Positions 1 through 8,100 are shown, counted from the stretch's first letter. The stretch is DNA of 9,673 nucleotides from Verrucomicrobiota bacterium (GCA_015658765.1 DQOE01000076.1:1-9673), one strand, 5' to 3'. Made by a program: numbers and translations. The notes: generated by a model not told the origin, from the letters alone.

Positions 1-125
1 CCTTGTCATTGGCTTCGCGGGCCAACCGGTTGCCGTGGTGTCATCGGGCCAGATCCCTCAACCACTCTTAATGAGAACGCCGCCAAGGCAGCGAGGCGGA
101 ATGAAGCGCAAAACGGGCCAACTTG

Positions 126-386
126 TCAACCGAAATTTGGATTTCCCCCCGTCTCGGCCTGGCATTGGCCAAATGAAATCCGTACCCACGCCCGCTCGTG
201 GATGTAGTACACAAAAAACTTGGTCACAAACTCAATCGCCCCTATTTGCAGTGCCTTGGCCTGTTCGCCGGTGATGAAATAGACAATGAGAATGGTCGTA
301 AACGTCGCCACCAAGCGCCACGTAACCCCTTTCACAGCACTGCGCAGCGGCGATTCGGTCAATAATTGAGCAATTTCGTTTTTCAT
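126..386 (-). CDS. DUF2061 family small membrane protein
   Basis: The 86-residue product matches the DUF2061 family: an SPLRSAVKGVTWRLVATF-type N-terminal block, a first hydrophobic helix (about residues 20-42), a short ITGEQAKAL turn, and a second helix ending in the family's typical YYIHERAW motif (about residues 47-70). Function of the family is unknown; it is predicted to sit in the cytoplasmic membrane. I chose the start MKNEIAQLL (ATG at 384-386) because family members begin just before the SPLRS block. A longer reading from 440 would add 18 residues partly encoded by a repeat palindrome, and it would overlap the likely -10 element of its own promoter. The C-terminal tail after the second helix (QCQAETGGNPNFG) is not a typical family feature. 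No clear ribosome binding site is visible. The gene is divergent from the cytochrome gene. Confidence 0.85.
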   Translation of the reverse strand: MKNEIAQLLTESPLRSAVKGVTWRLVATFTTILIVYFITGEQAKALQIGAIEFVTKFFVYYIHERAWVRISFGQCQAETGGNPNFG

Positions 387-413
387 TTTAATGACGGGAT
401 TTCGAGCCAAGCG

Positions 414-423
414 CTTGGCCAAG
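414..423. repeat. Iterated palindrome CTTGGCCAAG, copy 1
   Basis: Non-coding: it lies in the presumed leader of the DUF2061 mRNA, 28-37 nt before that gene's ATG. The flanks extend the symmetry to GCTTGGCCAAGC. Confidence 0.9.
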
Positions 424-438
424 CAACGTCGGACGGGC

Positions 439-468
439 AATGTAAGCCGTTAATCTCTACTATGTCAA
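439..468 (-). promoter_or_regulatory. Putative sigma70-type promoter for the DUF2061 gene
   Basis: Read on the minus strand, a perfect TTGACA (463-468) is followed after 18 nt by TACATT (439-444), four of six matches to TATAAT. Transcription would begin near 432, giving a leader of about 46 nt before the ATG at 386. The -35 box lies inside the spacer of the inverted repeat at 451-477. Inferred from sequence only. Confidence 0.45.
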
Positions 469-477
469 TAGAGATTA
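451..477. promoter_or_regulatory. 9-bp inverted repeat (candidate operator) between divergent genes
   Basis: TAATCTCTA (451-459) and TAGAGATTA (469-477) are exact reverse complements separated by 9 nt. Half-site centres are 18 bp apart, about two helical turns, which suits a dimeric DNA-binding protein. The spacer carries the perfect TTGACA of the minus-strand promoter, and the right half ends 16 bp before the TTG at 494. A regulator bound here could block the DUF2061 promoter and affect the cytochrome gene. As RNA on the plus strand it could also form a 9-bp hairpin. I do not recognise the regulator. Confidence 0.45.
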
Positions 478-493
478 TGTTTTTCTTGCTGTT

Positions 494-3013
494 TTGCCAT
501 TTTTCCTTTTGGTTTCTTCTGTGTTTCGCCATCTCATTTTCTTGCTGACTTGCCTTGGTTTGTCCGGTTTGGCCATTTCCGCCGCTGAGCCGGAGGCCGC
601 CAAGCGCGATCTTCCTCGCCTGAAACCGACCGAGCCGGTCGCCGCGCTTGGCACTTTTTCGCTCAAGCCCGGTTTTCGGCTGGAATTGACTGCTGCCGAG
701 CCGTTGGTCGCCGATCCGGTGGCGATGGCGTTCGATGAGAACAGCCGGCTGTTTGTCATCGAGATGATCGGCTACTCGGAGCATCGCGATGACAAGCTTG
801 GCCAAGTGCGCCTGCTCGAGGACACCGACGGCGACGGCCACTTTGACCGCTCGACGATTTATGCCCGCGACCTCGCCTGGCCAACGGCGATCGCCTGCTA
901 CGACGGTGGCGTGTTTGTCGGCGTGACGCCGGACATTCTTTATTTGAAGGACACCGACGGCGACCGAAAGGCCGACGAGCGGCGGGTTGTCTTTACCGGC
1001 ATCGGCGACTCGGTCAACCGGCTCAACATGCAGTCGCTCATGAACAGCTTTCGCTGGGGACTCGACAATCGCATCCACGGCACGGCCAGCGGCACGCCGG
1101 GGAAGGTGCGCGTTGTCGGCAAGCCGGAGTTGGGAACGGTTTCGTTCGTGCGCTCTGACTTTTCCTTCGACCCGCGCACGCTTGAGTTTCGTTTGGAGAA
1201 CGGCGGCGCGCAGCACGGGATGGACTTCGACTCTGCCGGGCGGAAGTTCGTCTGCAGCAACAGCCATCACATTCAGCAGGTGATGTACGAGCAGCGCTAC
1301 GCCGGCGCGAATCCTAACTTCATGCCCCAGTCGCCGCTGGTGGACATCCCGGTGGACGGCGCCTCGGCACAGGTGTTTCGGCTCAGCCCGGACGAGGCGT
1401 GGCGGGTCATCCGCACGCGCTGGCGCGTTGCCAAGCAAGTGTCCGGGCCGGTGGAGGGCGGCGGGCGTCCGTCCGGTTATTTCACGGCGGCAACCGGCGT
1501 GACGATTTACGACGGGCACGCTTGGCCAAGCGGGTACAGTGGCGACGCTTTCATCGCCGACGCTGGGAGCAACTTGGTTCATCGAAAAAAACTTCGTTCC
1601 CACGGGATAAAATTTACCGCGCAGCGTCCCGACGATGAACGCGACCGGGAGTTCCTCGCCTCGACCGACAACTGGTTTCGGCCGGTGCAAATGGAGGTCG
1701 GCCCGGACGGCGCGCTTTACATTGCCGATATGTACCGCGAAGTGATCGAGCACCCGTGGTCGCTTCCGCACGGCATCAAGCAGCACATCGACCTCGACAG
1801 CGGCAACGACCGCGGCAGGATTTACCGGGTTGTGTCCGGAGTATTTGTTCAGCCGGAGCTGCCTCGGCTTGGCCAAGCGACTGTGGCCGAGTTGGTTGAG
1901 ACGCTCGATCACCCGAACGGCTGGCATCGCAGCACGGCGGCGCGGCTGTTGTTCGAGCGGCAAAACCAAGCGGCCGTCGAGCCGCTGCGCCGCTTGGCCA
2001 AGCGGGGCAAAACCGGCCTTGGGAGAATGCACGCGCTTCATGCTCTGGCCGGATTGGACGCACTGAAACGCAGCGATTTGGTCGCGGGGACCACCGATTT
2101 TTCGCCGGTCGTGCGGACGCATGCCATCCGCTTGGCCGAGCAATTTCTGCCCAAGCGCCAAGTCGGTGTCGGCGGAAAGCCAACCGGCGCGACGCCGCTA
2201 ACGCAGAGCCTCCTCCGCTTGGCGGACGACTACAACAAACACGTGCGGTATCAACTCGCCTGGACGCTCGGTGCGGTGGAGTTCCCCGGCAAGACGAAGG
2301 CCTTGGCCAAGCTGTTCCTCCAAGCGGGTGCCGATCACTGGCAACTGGTGGCGTTGCTCAACGCCGCAACCGAACAGCACGCGGAACTCATCGAAGAACT
2401 TAAAGGGGACACAACGTTTTCAAAATCATTTTTCAGCGACATCATCTTTCGGAATCTCGAGACGATGCGCGCCGGGCGCTTGGCCAAGTTTTCTGTTCGG
2501 CCAAAAAAGGCGTCGTATCTGCCGCAGGTTTTCAAGCCAAGCGGCAAAGTTGATCCGGACCGAGCCAAGGTCGTCGAGCAGTACCGGCCGGCCCTGGCCA
2601 AGCGAGGCAACGCGAAGCTCGGACGCGTGACGTTCGAGCAGCGGTGCGCCGCGTGTCATCAGCTCGGCGGCGTGGGTCAAAATATCGGGCCGGACTTGAA
2701 ATCGGTCCGGGCGAACGGCGCGGAGAAACTGCTCGTCAGCATTATCGATCCAAACCGTGAAGTGGCACCCCAGTATGTGCTCCACAAAGTGTACTCGGCA
2801 AAAAACAGGGAGACCATCGTGGGAACGATTAAATACATGAGTGGATCGGCAATAATGATGGGGTTGCCCGATGGGAGCGAGCGCGGCTTTGCCCGTTCGG
2901 ATGCCGATCTTGTCGAGTCCACCGGCCTGTCGCTGATGCCGGCGGGGCTGGAGGTGGGGCTGAGCGCCGGGCAGATGGCGGATTTACTGGCGTGGGTGCT
3001 GGAGGCCGAGTAG
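494..3013 (+). CDS. Secreted PVC-type beta-propeller 'dehydrogenase' with HEAT repeats and C-terminal c-type haem domain
   Basis: The product (839 residues from TTG at 494) is a member of the Pirellula/Verrucomicrobium putative membrane-bound dehydrogenase family. A hydrophobic signal peptide ends near AISAAEP. A beta-propeller of the sugar-dehydrogenase type follows (about residues 50-440), with two DxDGDx calcium-type loops at D110-D118 and D153-D161 and the family motif YIADMYREVIEHPW near residue 413. HEAT-like helical repeats cover about 455-680. The C-terminal haem domain has CAACH at 718-722 and a likely distal ligand Met815 in SLMPAGLE. It probably oxidises an unknown sugar or alcohol in the periplasm and passes electrons to its haem. 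No in-frame ATG exists near the 5' end: GTG at 521 gives a better signal peptide (MFRHLIFLLTCLG) and may be the true start. Six repeat palindromes lie inside, read in all three frames. Substrate cannot be inferred. Confidence 0.9.
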   Translation: MPFFLLVSSVFRHLIFLLTCLGLSGLAISAAEPEAAKRDLPRLKPTEPVAALGTFSLKPGFRLELTAAEPLVADPVAMAFDENSRLFVIEMIGYSEHRDDKLGQVRLLEDTDGDGHFDRSTIYARDLAWPTAIACYDGGVFVGVTPDILYLKDTDGDRKADERRVVFTGIGDSVNRLNMQSLMNSFRWGLDNRIHGTASGTPGKVRVVGKPELGTVSFVRSDFSFDPRTLEFRLENGGAQHGMDFDSAGRKFVCSNSHHIQQVMYEQRYAGANPNFMPQSPLVDIPVDGASAQVFRLSPDEAWRVIRTRWRVAKQVSGPVEGGGRPSGYFTAATGVTIYDGHAWPSGYSGDAFIADAGSNLVHRKKLRSHGIKFTAQRPDDERDREFLASTDNWFRPVQMEVGPDGALYIADMYREVIEHPWSLPHGIKQHIDLDSGNDRGRIYRVVSGVFVQPELPRLGQATVAELVETLDHPNGWHRSTAARLLFERQNQAAVEPLRRLAKRGKTGLGRMHALHALAGLDALKRSDLVAGTTDFSPVVRTHAIRLAEQFLPKRQVGVGGKPTGATPLTQSLLRLADDYNKHVRYQLAWTLGAVEFPGKTKALAKLFLQAGADHWQLVALLNAATEQHAELIEELKGDTTFSKSFFSDIIFRNLETMRAGRLAKFSVRPKKASYLPQVFKPSGKVDPDRAKVVEQYRPALAKRGNAKLGRVTFEQRCAACHQLGGVGQNIGPDLKSVRANGAEKLLVSIIDPNREVAPQYVLHKVYSAKNRETIVGTIKYMSGSAIMMGLPDGSERGFARSDADLVESTGLSLMPAGLEVGLSAGQMADLLAWVLEAE
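797..806. repeat. Iterated palindrome, copy 2
   Basis: Within the cytochrome gene, read in frame as Leu102-Gly-Gln; flanked by G and T. Confidence 0.9.
1521..1530. repeat. Iterated palindrome, copy 3 (full 14-mer)
   Basis: Within the cytochrome propeller; full CGCTTGGCCAAGCG at 1519-1532. Read as Ala343-Trp-Pro-Ser, the rarest frame. Confidence 0.9.
1868..1877. repeat. Iterated palindrome, copy 4
   Basis: Within the cytochrome gene at the propeller-HEAT boundary; read as Leu459-Gly-Gln-Ala. Confidence 0.9.
1993..2002. repeat. Iterated palindrome, copy 5 (full 14-mer)
   Basis: Within the HEAT region; full CGCTTGGCCAAGCG at 1991-2004. Read as Arg500-Leu-Ala-Lys-Arg. Confidence 0.9.
2302..2311. 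repeat. Iterated palindrome, copy 6
   Basis: Within the HEAT region; read as Ala603-Leu-Ala-Lys. Confidence 0.9.
2479..2488. repeat. Iterated palindrome, copy 7
   Basis: Between the HEAT and haem domains; read as Arg662-Leu-Ala-Lys. A near copy with one change (CCTGGCCAAG, 2593-2602) follows and again encodes Leu-Ala-Lys-Arg. Confidence 0.9.
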
Positions 3014-3022
3014 AGCTCAAAA

Positions 3023-3062
3023 GCAACAAGGCAGCGCCGGGATGGCGCTGCCCAGTTGTTGC
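3023..3062. terminator. Long hairpin between convergent genes, likely terminator
   Basis: GGCAGCGCC (3030-3038) pairs with GGCGCTGCC (3044-3052) around a 5-nt loop. The stem continues outward with GCAACAA (3023-3029) pairing TTGTTGC (3056-3062) after a 3-nt bulge, 16 bp in total. Read on the minus strand the hairpin is followed directly by TTTT, so it is best placed to end flagellin transcription. On the plus strand no T-run follows, but the hairpin lies 9 nt past the cytochrome stop and could protect or end that transcript too. Confidence 0.7.
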
Positions 3063-3130
3063 ACGAGAACGGGCTGACTCCGAAGTTGGAGGGCCGCGTT
3101 CCCTGGGTTTTCCCTCCTTGGAAATCAGGT

Positions 3131-3955
3131 TCAGGTGATCAATTGAAGAGCCGCCTGAGGCAGGAGGTTTGCCTGGGTGAGCATGGAGGTTCCGCTCTGG
3201 ACGATAATGTTGAAGCGGGCATACTCGGTGGTTTCCTCTGCCACGTCGGTGTCAAGAATCCGGCTGTTGGTTTCAGCGAGATTTTCGTTGAGCAGACCGA
3301 CCTGGCTGCGGGTGACATTCAGCCGCTGGATGTTTGCGCCGATACTCGCCCGCATCTCGGTGAGATTTTGGATGGCTGTCTGGATATTGCTCAACGCGGA
3401 GGAGGCGCTGGTGGTGGTGTAGATTGCGGAGGAGGCGGCGTTGAACGCGCGCGCCAGGCCGGTTGCCGCCGTGGTGGAGTTCATGTCCACTGCGTTCATG
3501 GTGAACGTGTTGGCATCGCTGTCGATGGTGACTTCGTTGCCGATGCTTTCAAACAAGGCCACGCTGTTGAAGCTTTTTGTCCCGATGTCGCTGACGTAGT
3601 TTTGCAACTGGGAAAACTCGACCGAGTAGTTCGAGCGATCCGTGTCTGTCTTGGTGATGTCTTGGGCGAGCACGGTCAATTCACCCATCCGATCCAGGGC
3701 GTACGACACTTTTTGCATGTAGCCGTCCTGTGTCTCCGAGCAGGAAACCGCGTTGGCGAGATTGTTCATCGCCGCCGAGTTTCGGCTGATTTGGGCGGTG
3801 AACCGGCGGCTTACCGCCAGTCCGGCTGCGTCGTCCTGCGGATCGACGATTCGGGAACCGGTCGAGAGCCGTGCGAGTGATTTAGTTAGGTTTCGCTGGG
3901 AGGCATCCAGCCTGTGGGCGCCAGTCATGGCGGCCAGGTTCGTGTTTATTACCAT
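3131..3955 (-). CDS. fliC: Flagellin (short, D0/D1 only)
   Basis: The 274-residue product is a flagellin, the subunit of the flagellar filament exported through the flagellar type III apparatus. The N-terminal flagellin domain spans about residues 5-142 (MVINTNLAAMTGAHRLD..., SLARLSTGSRIVDPQDDAAGLAVS), and the C-terminal domain about 189-273 (NENLAETNSRILDTDVAEETTEYAR, ending in MLTQANLLPQAALQLIT). The middle is only about 45 residues, so there is no surface-exposed D2/D3 domain; this is a minimal filament-core flagellin. A cysteine at residue 72 is unusual for flagellins. The ATG at 3953-3955 gives the canonical MVINTN start. The only SD-like GGA is in the loop of the hairpin just upstream. 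No other flagellar gene is in the window, and no repeat palindrome occurs in this gene. The symbol is generic, since fliC, flaA and hag are all used for this family. Confidence 0.95.
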   Translation of the reverse strand: MVINTNLAAMTGAHRLDASQRNLTKSLARLSTGSRIVDPQDDAAGLAVSRRFTAQISRNSAAMNNLANAVSCSETQDGYMQKVSYALDRMGELTVLAQDITKTDTDRSNYSVEFSQLQNYVSDIGTKSFNSVALFESIGNEVTIDSDANTFTMNAVDMNSTTAATGLARAFNAASSAIYTTTSASSALSNIQTAIQNLTEMRASIGANIQRLNVTRSQVGLLNENLAETNSRILDTDVAEETTEYARFNIIVQSGTSMLTQANLLPQAALQLIT

Positions 3956-3957
3956 GT

Positions 3958-3975
3958 CGACAAATCCGTTTGTCG
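3958..3975 (-). promoter_or_regulatory. Flagellin leader hairpin with GGA in its loop
   Basis: On the flagellin mRNA, CGACAAA pairs with TTTGTCG to form a 7-bp stem closing a CGGA tetraloop. The stem ends 2 nt before the start codon. GGA, the only SD-like sequence here, lies 9 nt before ATG, a normal spacing. A GGA in the loop of a short hairpin over the ribosome binding site is the kind of site bound by the translational repressor CsrA, which in Bacillus controls flagellin (hag). That this site binds CsrA is inference. Confidence 0.5.
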
Positions 3976-4127
3976 TTTACAGCATCGGCATCCGTGCCGC
4001 TGATGAACCTTTATGATGGGTGATTCAAAAACCCTTGAGGAACCGTTCCTCGTGCAACGCCATCAATATCGGCGGCAAACGGTTTTCCTTTAGGGATAAA
4101 TTATTCCTGACGCCGATCCGGCCGGGA
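3976..4127. other. Spacer between nfo and flagellin genes
   Basis: This non-coding stretch should hold the end of the nfo transcript and the flagellin promoter. Small inverted repeats are present: GAGGAA (4037-4042) with TTCCTC (4046-4051), and GATCC (4115-4119) with GGATC (4125-4129) across the nfo stop codon. Neither is followed by a T-run on the minus strand. I found no flagellar sigma28 or sigma54 promoter with correct spacing. Confidence 0.4.
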
Positions 4128-5000
4128 TCACCTTGTTTTCCGAGGGCGTTTGCCCTTTTTGAGGAGCGACCGGAGGGTGGCCAGGTTCGCGATGTCCTCG
4201 TGAAGATCGGGGGACTTGGGCGTCTCGAGGCAGCCGGGCGTGTCGGCGAAACGGGGGTCGTTGACGATGTGGCCGAACGCCTTTTTGCCGATCAACCCGT
4301 GGCCAATGTGGTCGTGCCGGTCGACCCGCGAATTGAGATCCGTCTTCGAGTCGTTCAGGTGAAACGCCAGCACCTGCTTCAGGCCGATCATCTGCCCGAC
4401 CTCGGCGATCGCGGCGTCCCAGCCCTTGGGCGTGCGGATGTCGTAGCCGGCGGCGAAGAAGTGCGCGGTGTCCAGGCAGACACCGAGCCGCTCCGGCTGC
4501 TTGACGCGCCCGAAGATATCGGCGAGGTGGCGGATGCGGTGTCCAAGGCAGGTGCCCTGCCCGGCGGTGTTCTCGAGCGCGACCCGCACCGGCGATTTTT
4601 TCGTGGCGCGAAAGATGCCATCGAGCGCCTTGGCGATGCGCTTCACGCCCCGGTCGTCGCCTTGGCCAAGGTGCGCGCCGGGATGCAGCACGAGGAACGG
4701 CACGCCGAGCGTTGTGGCAATCTCGATCTCCCGCGTGAGCGACTCGATCGACTTGTCGCGGTTGTCGCCGTCCGGCCCGGCGAGGTTGATGAGATAGCCG
4801 GCGTGGCCGAACACCGTCCCCACGTCGCCCTTGGCCAACTCCGTCCTGAATCGTTCCGCGTCGGCCGGCTTGGGTGGCTTGCCGAACCACTGCATGTTGC
4901 TTTTGACGAAAATCTGTGTGCTTTGGCAGTCAACAGAGCGGGCGCGCTCGATGGCCTTCCAGGCACCGCCGGCGGCGGACATGTGGGAACCAAGTTTCAT
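4128..5000 (-). CDS. nfo: Deoxyribonuclease IV (AP endonuclease, endonuclease IV)
   Basis: The 290-residue TIM-barrel enzyme cleaves DNA 5' to abasic sites and trims blocked 3' ends in base-excision repair, using a trinuclear zinc centre in the cytoplasm. All nine expected metal ligands can be placed by comparison with E. coli Nfo: H66 (GHAGYLINL), H106 (LHPGAHLGQG), E143 (ALENTAGQG), D177 and H180 (CLDTAHFFAAGYD), H214 (FHLNDSK), D227 and H229 (VDRH), and E259 (CLETPK). Length is normal for the family. The start MKLGSHMSAAGG (ATG at 4998-5000) was chosen because it matches the family's N-terminus; a longer reading from 5048 adds 16 residues partly encoded by a palindrome. A Lys/Arg-rich C-terminal tail (KKGKRPRKTR) may aid DNA contact. 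It is divergent from the kinase gene, with a 145-bp spacer. Confidence 0.95.
   Translation of the reverse strand: MKLGSHMSAAGGAWKAIERARSVDCQSTQIFVKSNMQWFGKPPKPADAERFRTELAKGDVGTVFGHAGYLINLAGPDGDNRDKSIESLTREIEIATTLGVPFLVLHPGAHLGQGDDRGVKRIAKALDGIFRATKKSPVRVALENTAGQGTCLGHRIRHLADIFGRVKQPERLGVCLDTAHFFAAGYDIRTPKGWDAAIAEVGQMIGLKQVLAFHLNDSKTDLNSRVDRHDHIGHGLIGKKAFGHIVNDPRFADTPGCLETPKSPDLHEDIANLATLRSLLKKGKRPRKTR
4661..4670. repeat. Iterated palindrome, copy 8
   Basis: Within nfo, just after the metal ligand H106; read on the minus strand as Leu111-Gly-Gln. A near copy (CTTGGCCAAC, 4830-4839) also in nfo encodes Leu55-Ala-Lys. Confidence 0.9.
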
Positions 5001-5015
5001 ACTCACGCCGGCAAA

Positions 5016-5025
5016 CTTGGCCAAG
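5016..5025. repeat. Iterated palindrome, copy 9
   Basis: Non-coding if nfo starts at 5000: it lies 16-25 nt upstream of that ATG, where promoter or leader sequence is expected. Confidence 0.9.
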
Positions 5026-5088
5026 CGGCCGCTCAGCATGATCGCCACCCCCCAAGCCGTAAAGCGCCGAACGCCCGCGCCGAATGCG

Positions 5089-5098
5089 CTTGGCCAAG
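5089..5098. repeat. Iterated palindrome, copy 10 (full 14-mer)
   Basis: In the nfo-kinase spacer; full CGCTTGGCCAAGCG at 5087-5100. A decayed copy (GGCTGGCCAAGCG, 5120-5132) follows before the kinase ATG. Confidence 0.9.
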
Positions 5099-5145
5099 CG
5101 TCGGGGAGTTTCTACTCTCGGCTGGCCAAGCGAGTGCCCCTGTTC

Positions 5146-8100
5146 ATGACCGCCCCGACCCACGACTCACCATCCGCCGACCCACCTGGCAATCCCGAGG
5201 TTTTCGATGATGTCGTGGTGGGCATTTTCCGCACCACGGAGGGTGGCCGGTATATTTATGCCAACCACAGGCTGGCGGAGCTTTACGGTTACGAGTCGCC
5301 GGCGCGGTTGATCGAGGCGATCGGCGACATTGAGGGGCAGCTGTACGTGGAGCCCGGGCAGCGGGATTTGTTCCTGACACTCATCCAGCAACAGGGGCGC
5401 ATCGAGCAGTTCGAGTCGGAGATTTTCCGCAAGGATGGCTCGCGGATCTGGATTTCCGAGACGGCGCGAATTGTGAGGGACGAGTCCGGCGAGGCGCTTT
5501 TTTACGAGGGCACGGTGCAGGATATCGCCGAACAGAAGGGAGCCGAGCTGGAGCTGCGCCGGTCGGAGATTTTGTTTCACTCGCTGGTGGAGAATTTGCC
5601 GCAGAATATTTTCCGCAAAGACGCCGCCGGGAGGTTCACCTTTGCCAACACCCGTTTCTGCGAGGAACTGGGGAAGCCGCGCCGGGAGATCATCGGCAAA
5701 ACTGACTTTGATTTTTTCCCGGCCGACCTCGCGGGCAAGTACCGAGAGGACGACTTGAGCATCATGGAGAGCGGCGAGTCTCTGGACGCGGTCGAGGAAC
5801 ACGTCACGCCCGAGGGGGAGAAATCGTGGGTGCACGTCGTCAAGACACCGATCCGCGACGAGGCTGGGAGGTACATCGGCGTGCAGGGGATCTTTTGGGA
5901 TGTCACCCGGCAAAGGCACACCGAGATCGCGCTGGCTCATGAGCGGGATCTGTTGCGCACGCTGCTCGACAGCATCCCGGACCGGATTTATTTCAAGGAT
6001 CGCGACAGCCGGTTCCTGATGATCAGCAGGGCCGTGGCCAGCGACTTCGGACTCGGCGATCCCGGGGAGGCGGTGGGGAAAACGGACGCCGATTTTTTCA
6101 GCGAGGAACACGCGCGGCTCGCGCTCGAGGACGAGCAGGCCATCCTCGAGACGGGACAGGCGATCATCGGCAAGACGGAAAAGGAAACGTGGAACGACGG
6201 CCGCGAAGGCTGGGTGCTCACCACCAAGATGCCGATGCGCAACGCCGACGGGGAGATCGTCGGGACGCTTGGGGTCTCCAAGGACATCACCGCGCTGAAG
6301 GAGGCAGAGGCCGAGCTGGCCGAGGCGCGTGACGCCGCGCTCGAGACGGCCAAGGTCAAGTCGGAGTTCCTCGCCAACACCAGCCACGAGATTCGCACCC
6401 CGATGAACGCCATCGTCGGCATGACCGGGCTGCTGCTGGACACGCCGCTGAACGAGCAGCAGCGCGAATTCCTCGCCACCATCCGGCAGAGCGCCGACGG
6501 CCTGCTGGGGGTCATCAATGACATTCTCGACTTCTCAAAAATCGAGGCGCGCAAGCTGGAGATCGAGGAGATTCCGTTCGACCTGCGCGAGACGGTCGAG
6601 AGCGCCGTGGATCTCCTGGCCGAGCGCGCCCAGAGCAAGGGCCTGCATCTGGCCTGCCTTGTTTACGAGGAGGTGTGGACGAGTGTCATCGGCGACCCCG
6701 GGCGGTTGCGCCAGATCCTGACCAACCTCGTCGGCAACGCCATCAAGTTCACCGAGCAGGGCGAAGTGCTGGTGCGGCTCAACACTGTCCGGGAGACGGG
6801 CAGGGACGTGGAGATTCGCTGCGAGATTGTTGACACCGGCATTGGCATTCCCAGTGAGGCGCAAAAAAAATTGTTCCAGCCGTTCACCCAGGGGGACGGA
6901 TCGCTGACGCGCCGATATGGCGGCACGGGCCTTGGCCTGACGATCTCGAAGCAGTTGACAGAGATCATGGGCGGGCGGATCGGGTTCGAGAGCAAGCTGG
7001 GGCAGGGCTCGAGTTTCTGGTTCGAGCTGCCACTGCGGAAACAACTCGAGCCCGGTGCGGCGGAGACACAGCATCAACTGTTGGCCGGCCTGAATGTGCT
7101 GGTCGTCGATGACAACGAGACCACCCGCCAGATTCTGCGGCATCAACTGCGCTCGCGCCGGATCAAGACCACCGAGGCGGGTGAAGCCGCCGAGGCGCTG
7201 AAGTTGCTCCAGCAAACCGTCGCCACCGACTCTCCTTTTCAAGTCGTCATTCTGGACAGCGAAATGCCGGAGAAGGACTGCCTTGGCCTGGCCGGAGCCA
7301 TCAAGGACGATCTGCTTTTCACTGACTTAAAACTGATCCTGCTGACCCCCATGGGGAAGGTGCTGGAGCCCGGCGCCTGGCGGGCAGCCGGCATCGACGC
7401 CTGCCTCGCGAAGCCGGTCAAGCAAACCCGGCTGCTTGAGTGCATCACCCGGTTGCTCACCGGCGAAAGCGCTGCACCCGCCCGGGACGCGGGGGGCGAG
7501 GCCAAGCCGCTCAGGATTCTGGTGGCGGAAGACAATCAAGTGAACCGGAAAGTCACGTTGCTGCAACTCGGCAACCTCGGCTACACGGCGGACGCAGTGG
7601 CCAACGGACTTGAGGCCGTCGAGGCGGTTCGCAAGATGCCCTACGATGTCGTGCTGATGGACTGCCACATGCCGGAGATGGACGGCTACGAAGCCACCCG
7701 CGCCATTCGCCAACTCCCCGGCCGGGCGCGGCTCATCCGCATTCTGGCGGTCACCGCCAACGCCAACCCGGAGGAAAAACGCAATTGCCTCGATGCCGGC
7801 ATGGACGACTACCTGATCAAGCCGATCGACCTCAAGCAGCTTGGCAAAGCGCTGGGAAAGATCGCCAGTGAAGTCGGTGCCGCGCCGGGGGAGGGCGATC
7901 GCGGCGACGCAGACTCCATCGCCGAGGGGCTTCGCTCCTTTGGCGATGCCGCTGTGATCGCGGAACTGATCGATCTTTTTTTGCAGGACGCCCCGGCCCG
8001 GCTGGCGCAGGCCCGGGAAGCCTTGACCGCCGGCAACGCCGCCCGGATTGTCGAAGCCGCCCATTCACTCAAGGGCAGCGCCCGCAACCTCCGGGCCGAG

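Noticed and set aside
1..125. Possible gene at the 5' edge, including a 79-codon plus-strand frame from 35
   Set aside because: No recognisable protein similarity, it overlaps the DUF2061 gene on the other strand, and no start signal is visible. I see only a short palindrome (CAACCGGTTG, 23-32).
383..2161. A 592-codon open frame on the minus strand, antisense to the cytochrome gene
   Set aside because: It is a by-product of GC-rich codon use in the real gene on the plus strand; no domain is recognisable, and LAKR/LGQA pieces appear in it only because the palindrome reads alike on both strands.
3982..4013. Flagellar sigma28-like elements on the minus strand: TAAAGGTT and GCCGATGC upstream of flagellin
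   Set aside because: The boxes resemble the consensus, but the gap is 16 nt instead of about 11. A GGCACG nearby resembles a sigma54 -24 box but has no GC at the required distance.
4020..5210. A 396-codon plus-strand frame opposite nfo, and a 406-codon minus-strand frame opposite the kinase (5167-6387)
   Set aside because: Both lie opposite genes with intact catalytic motifs and show no recognisable protein features of their own.
6863..6870. Run of eight A residues in the kinase gene, a possible slippage or frameshift site
   Set aside because: The frame continues through the conserved HATPase block (KKLFQPFTQGDGS) with no sign of a shifted product.
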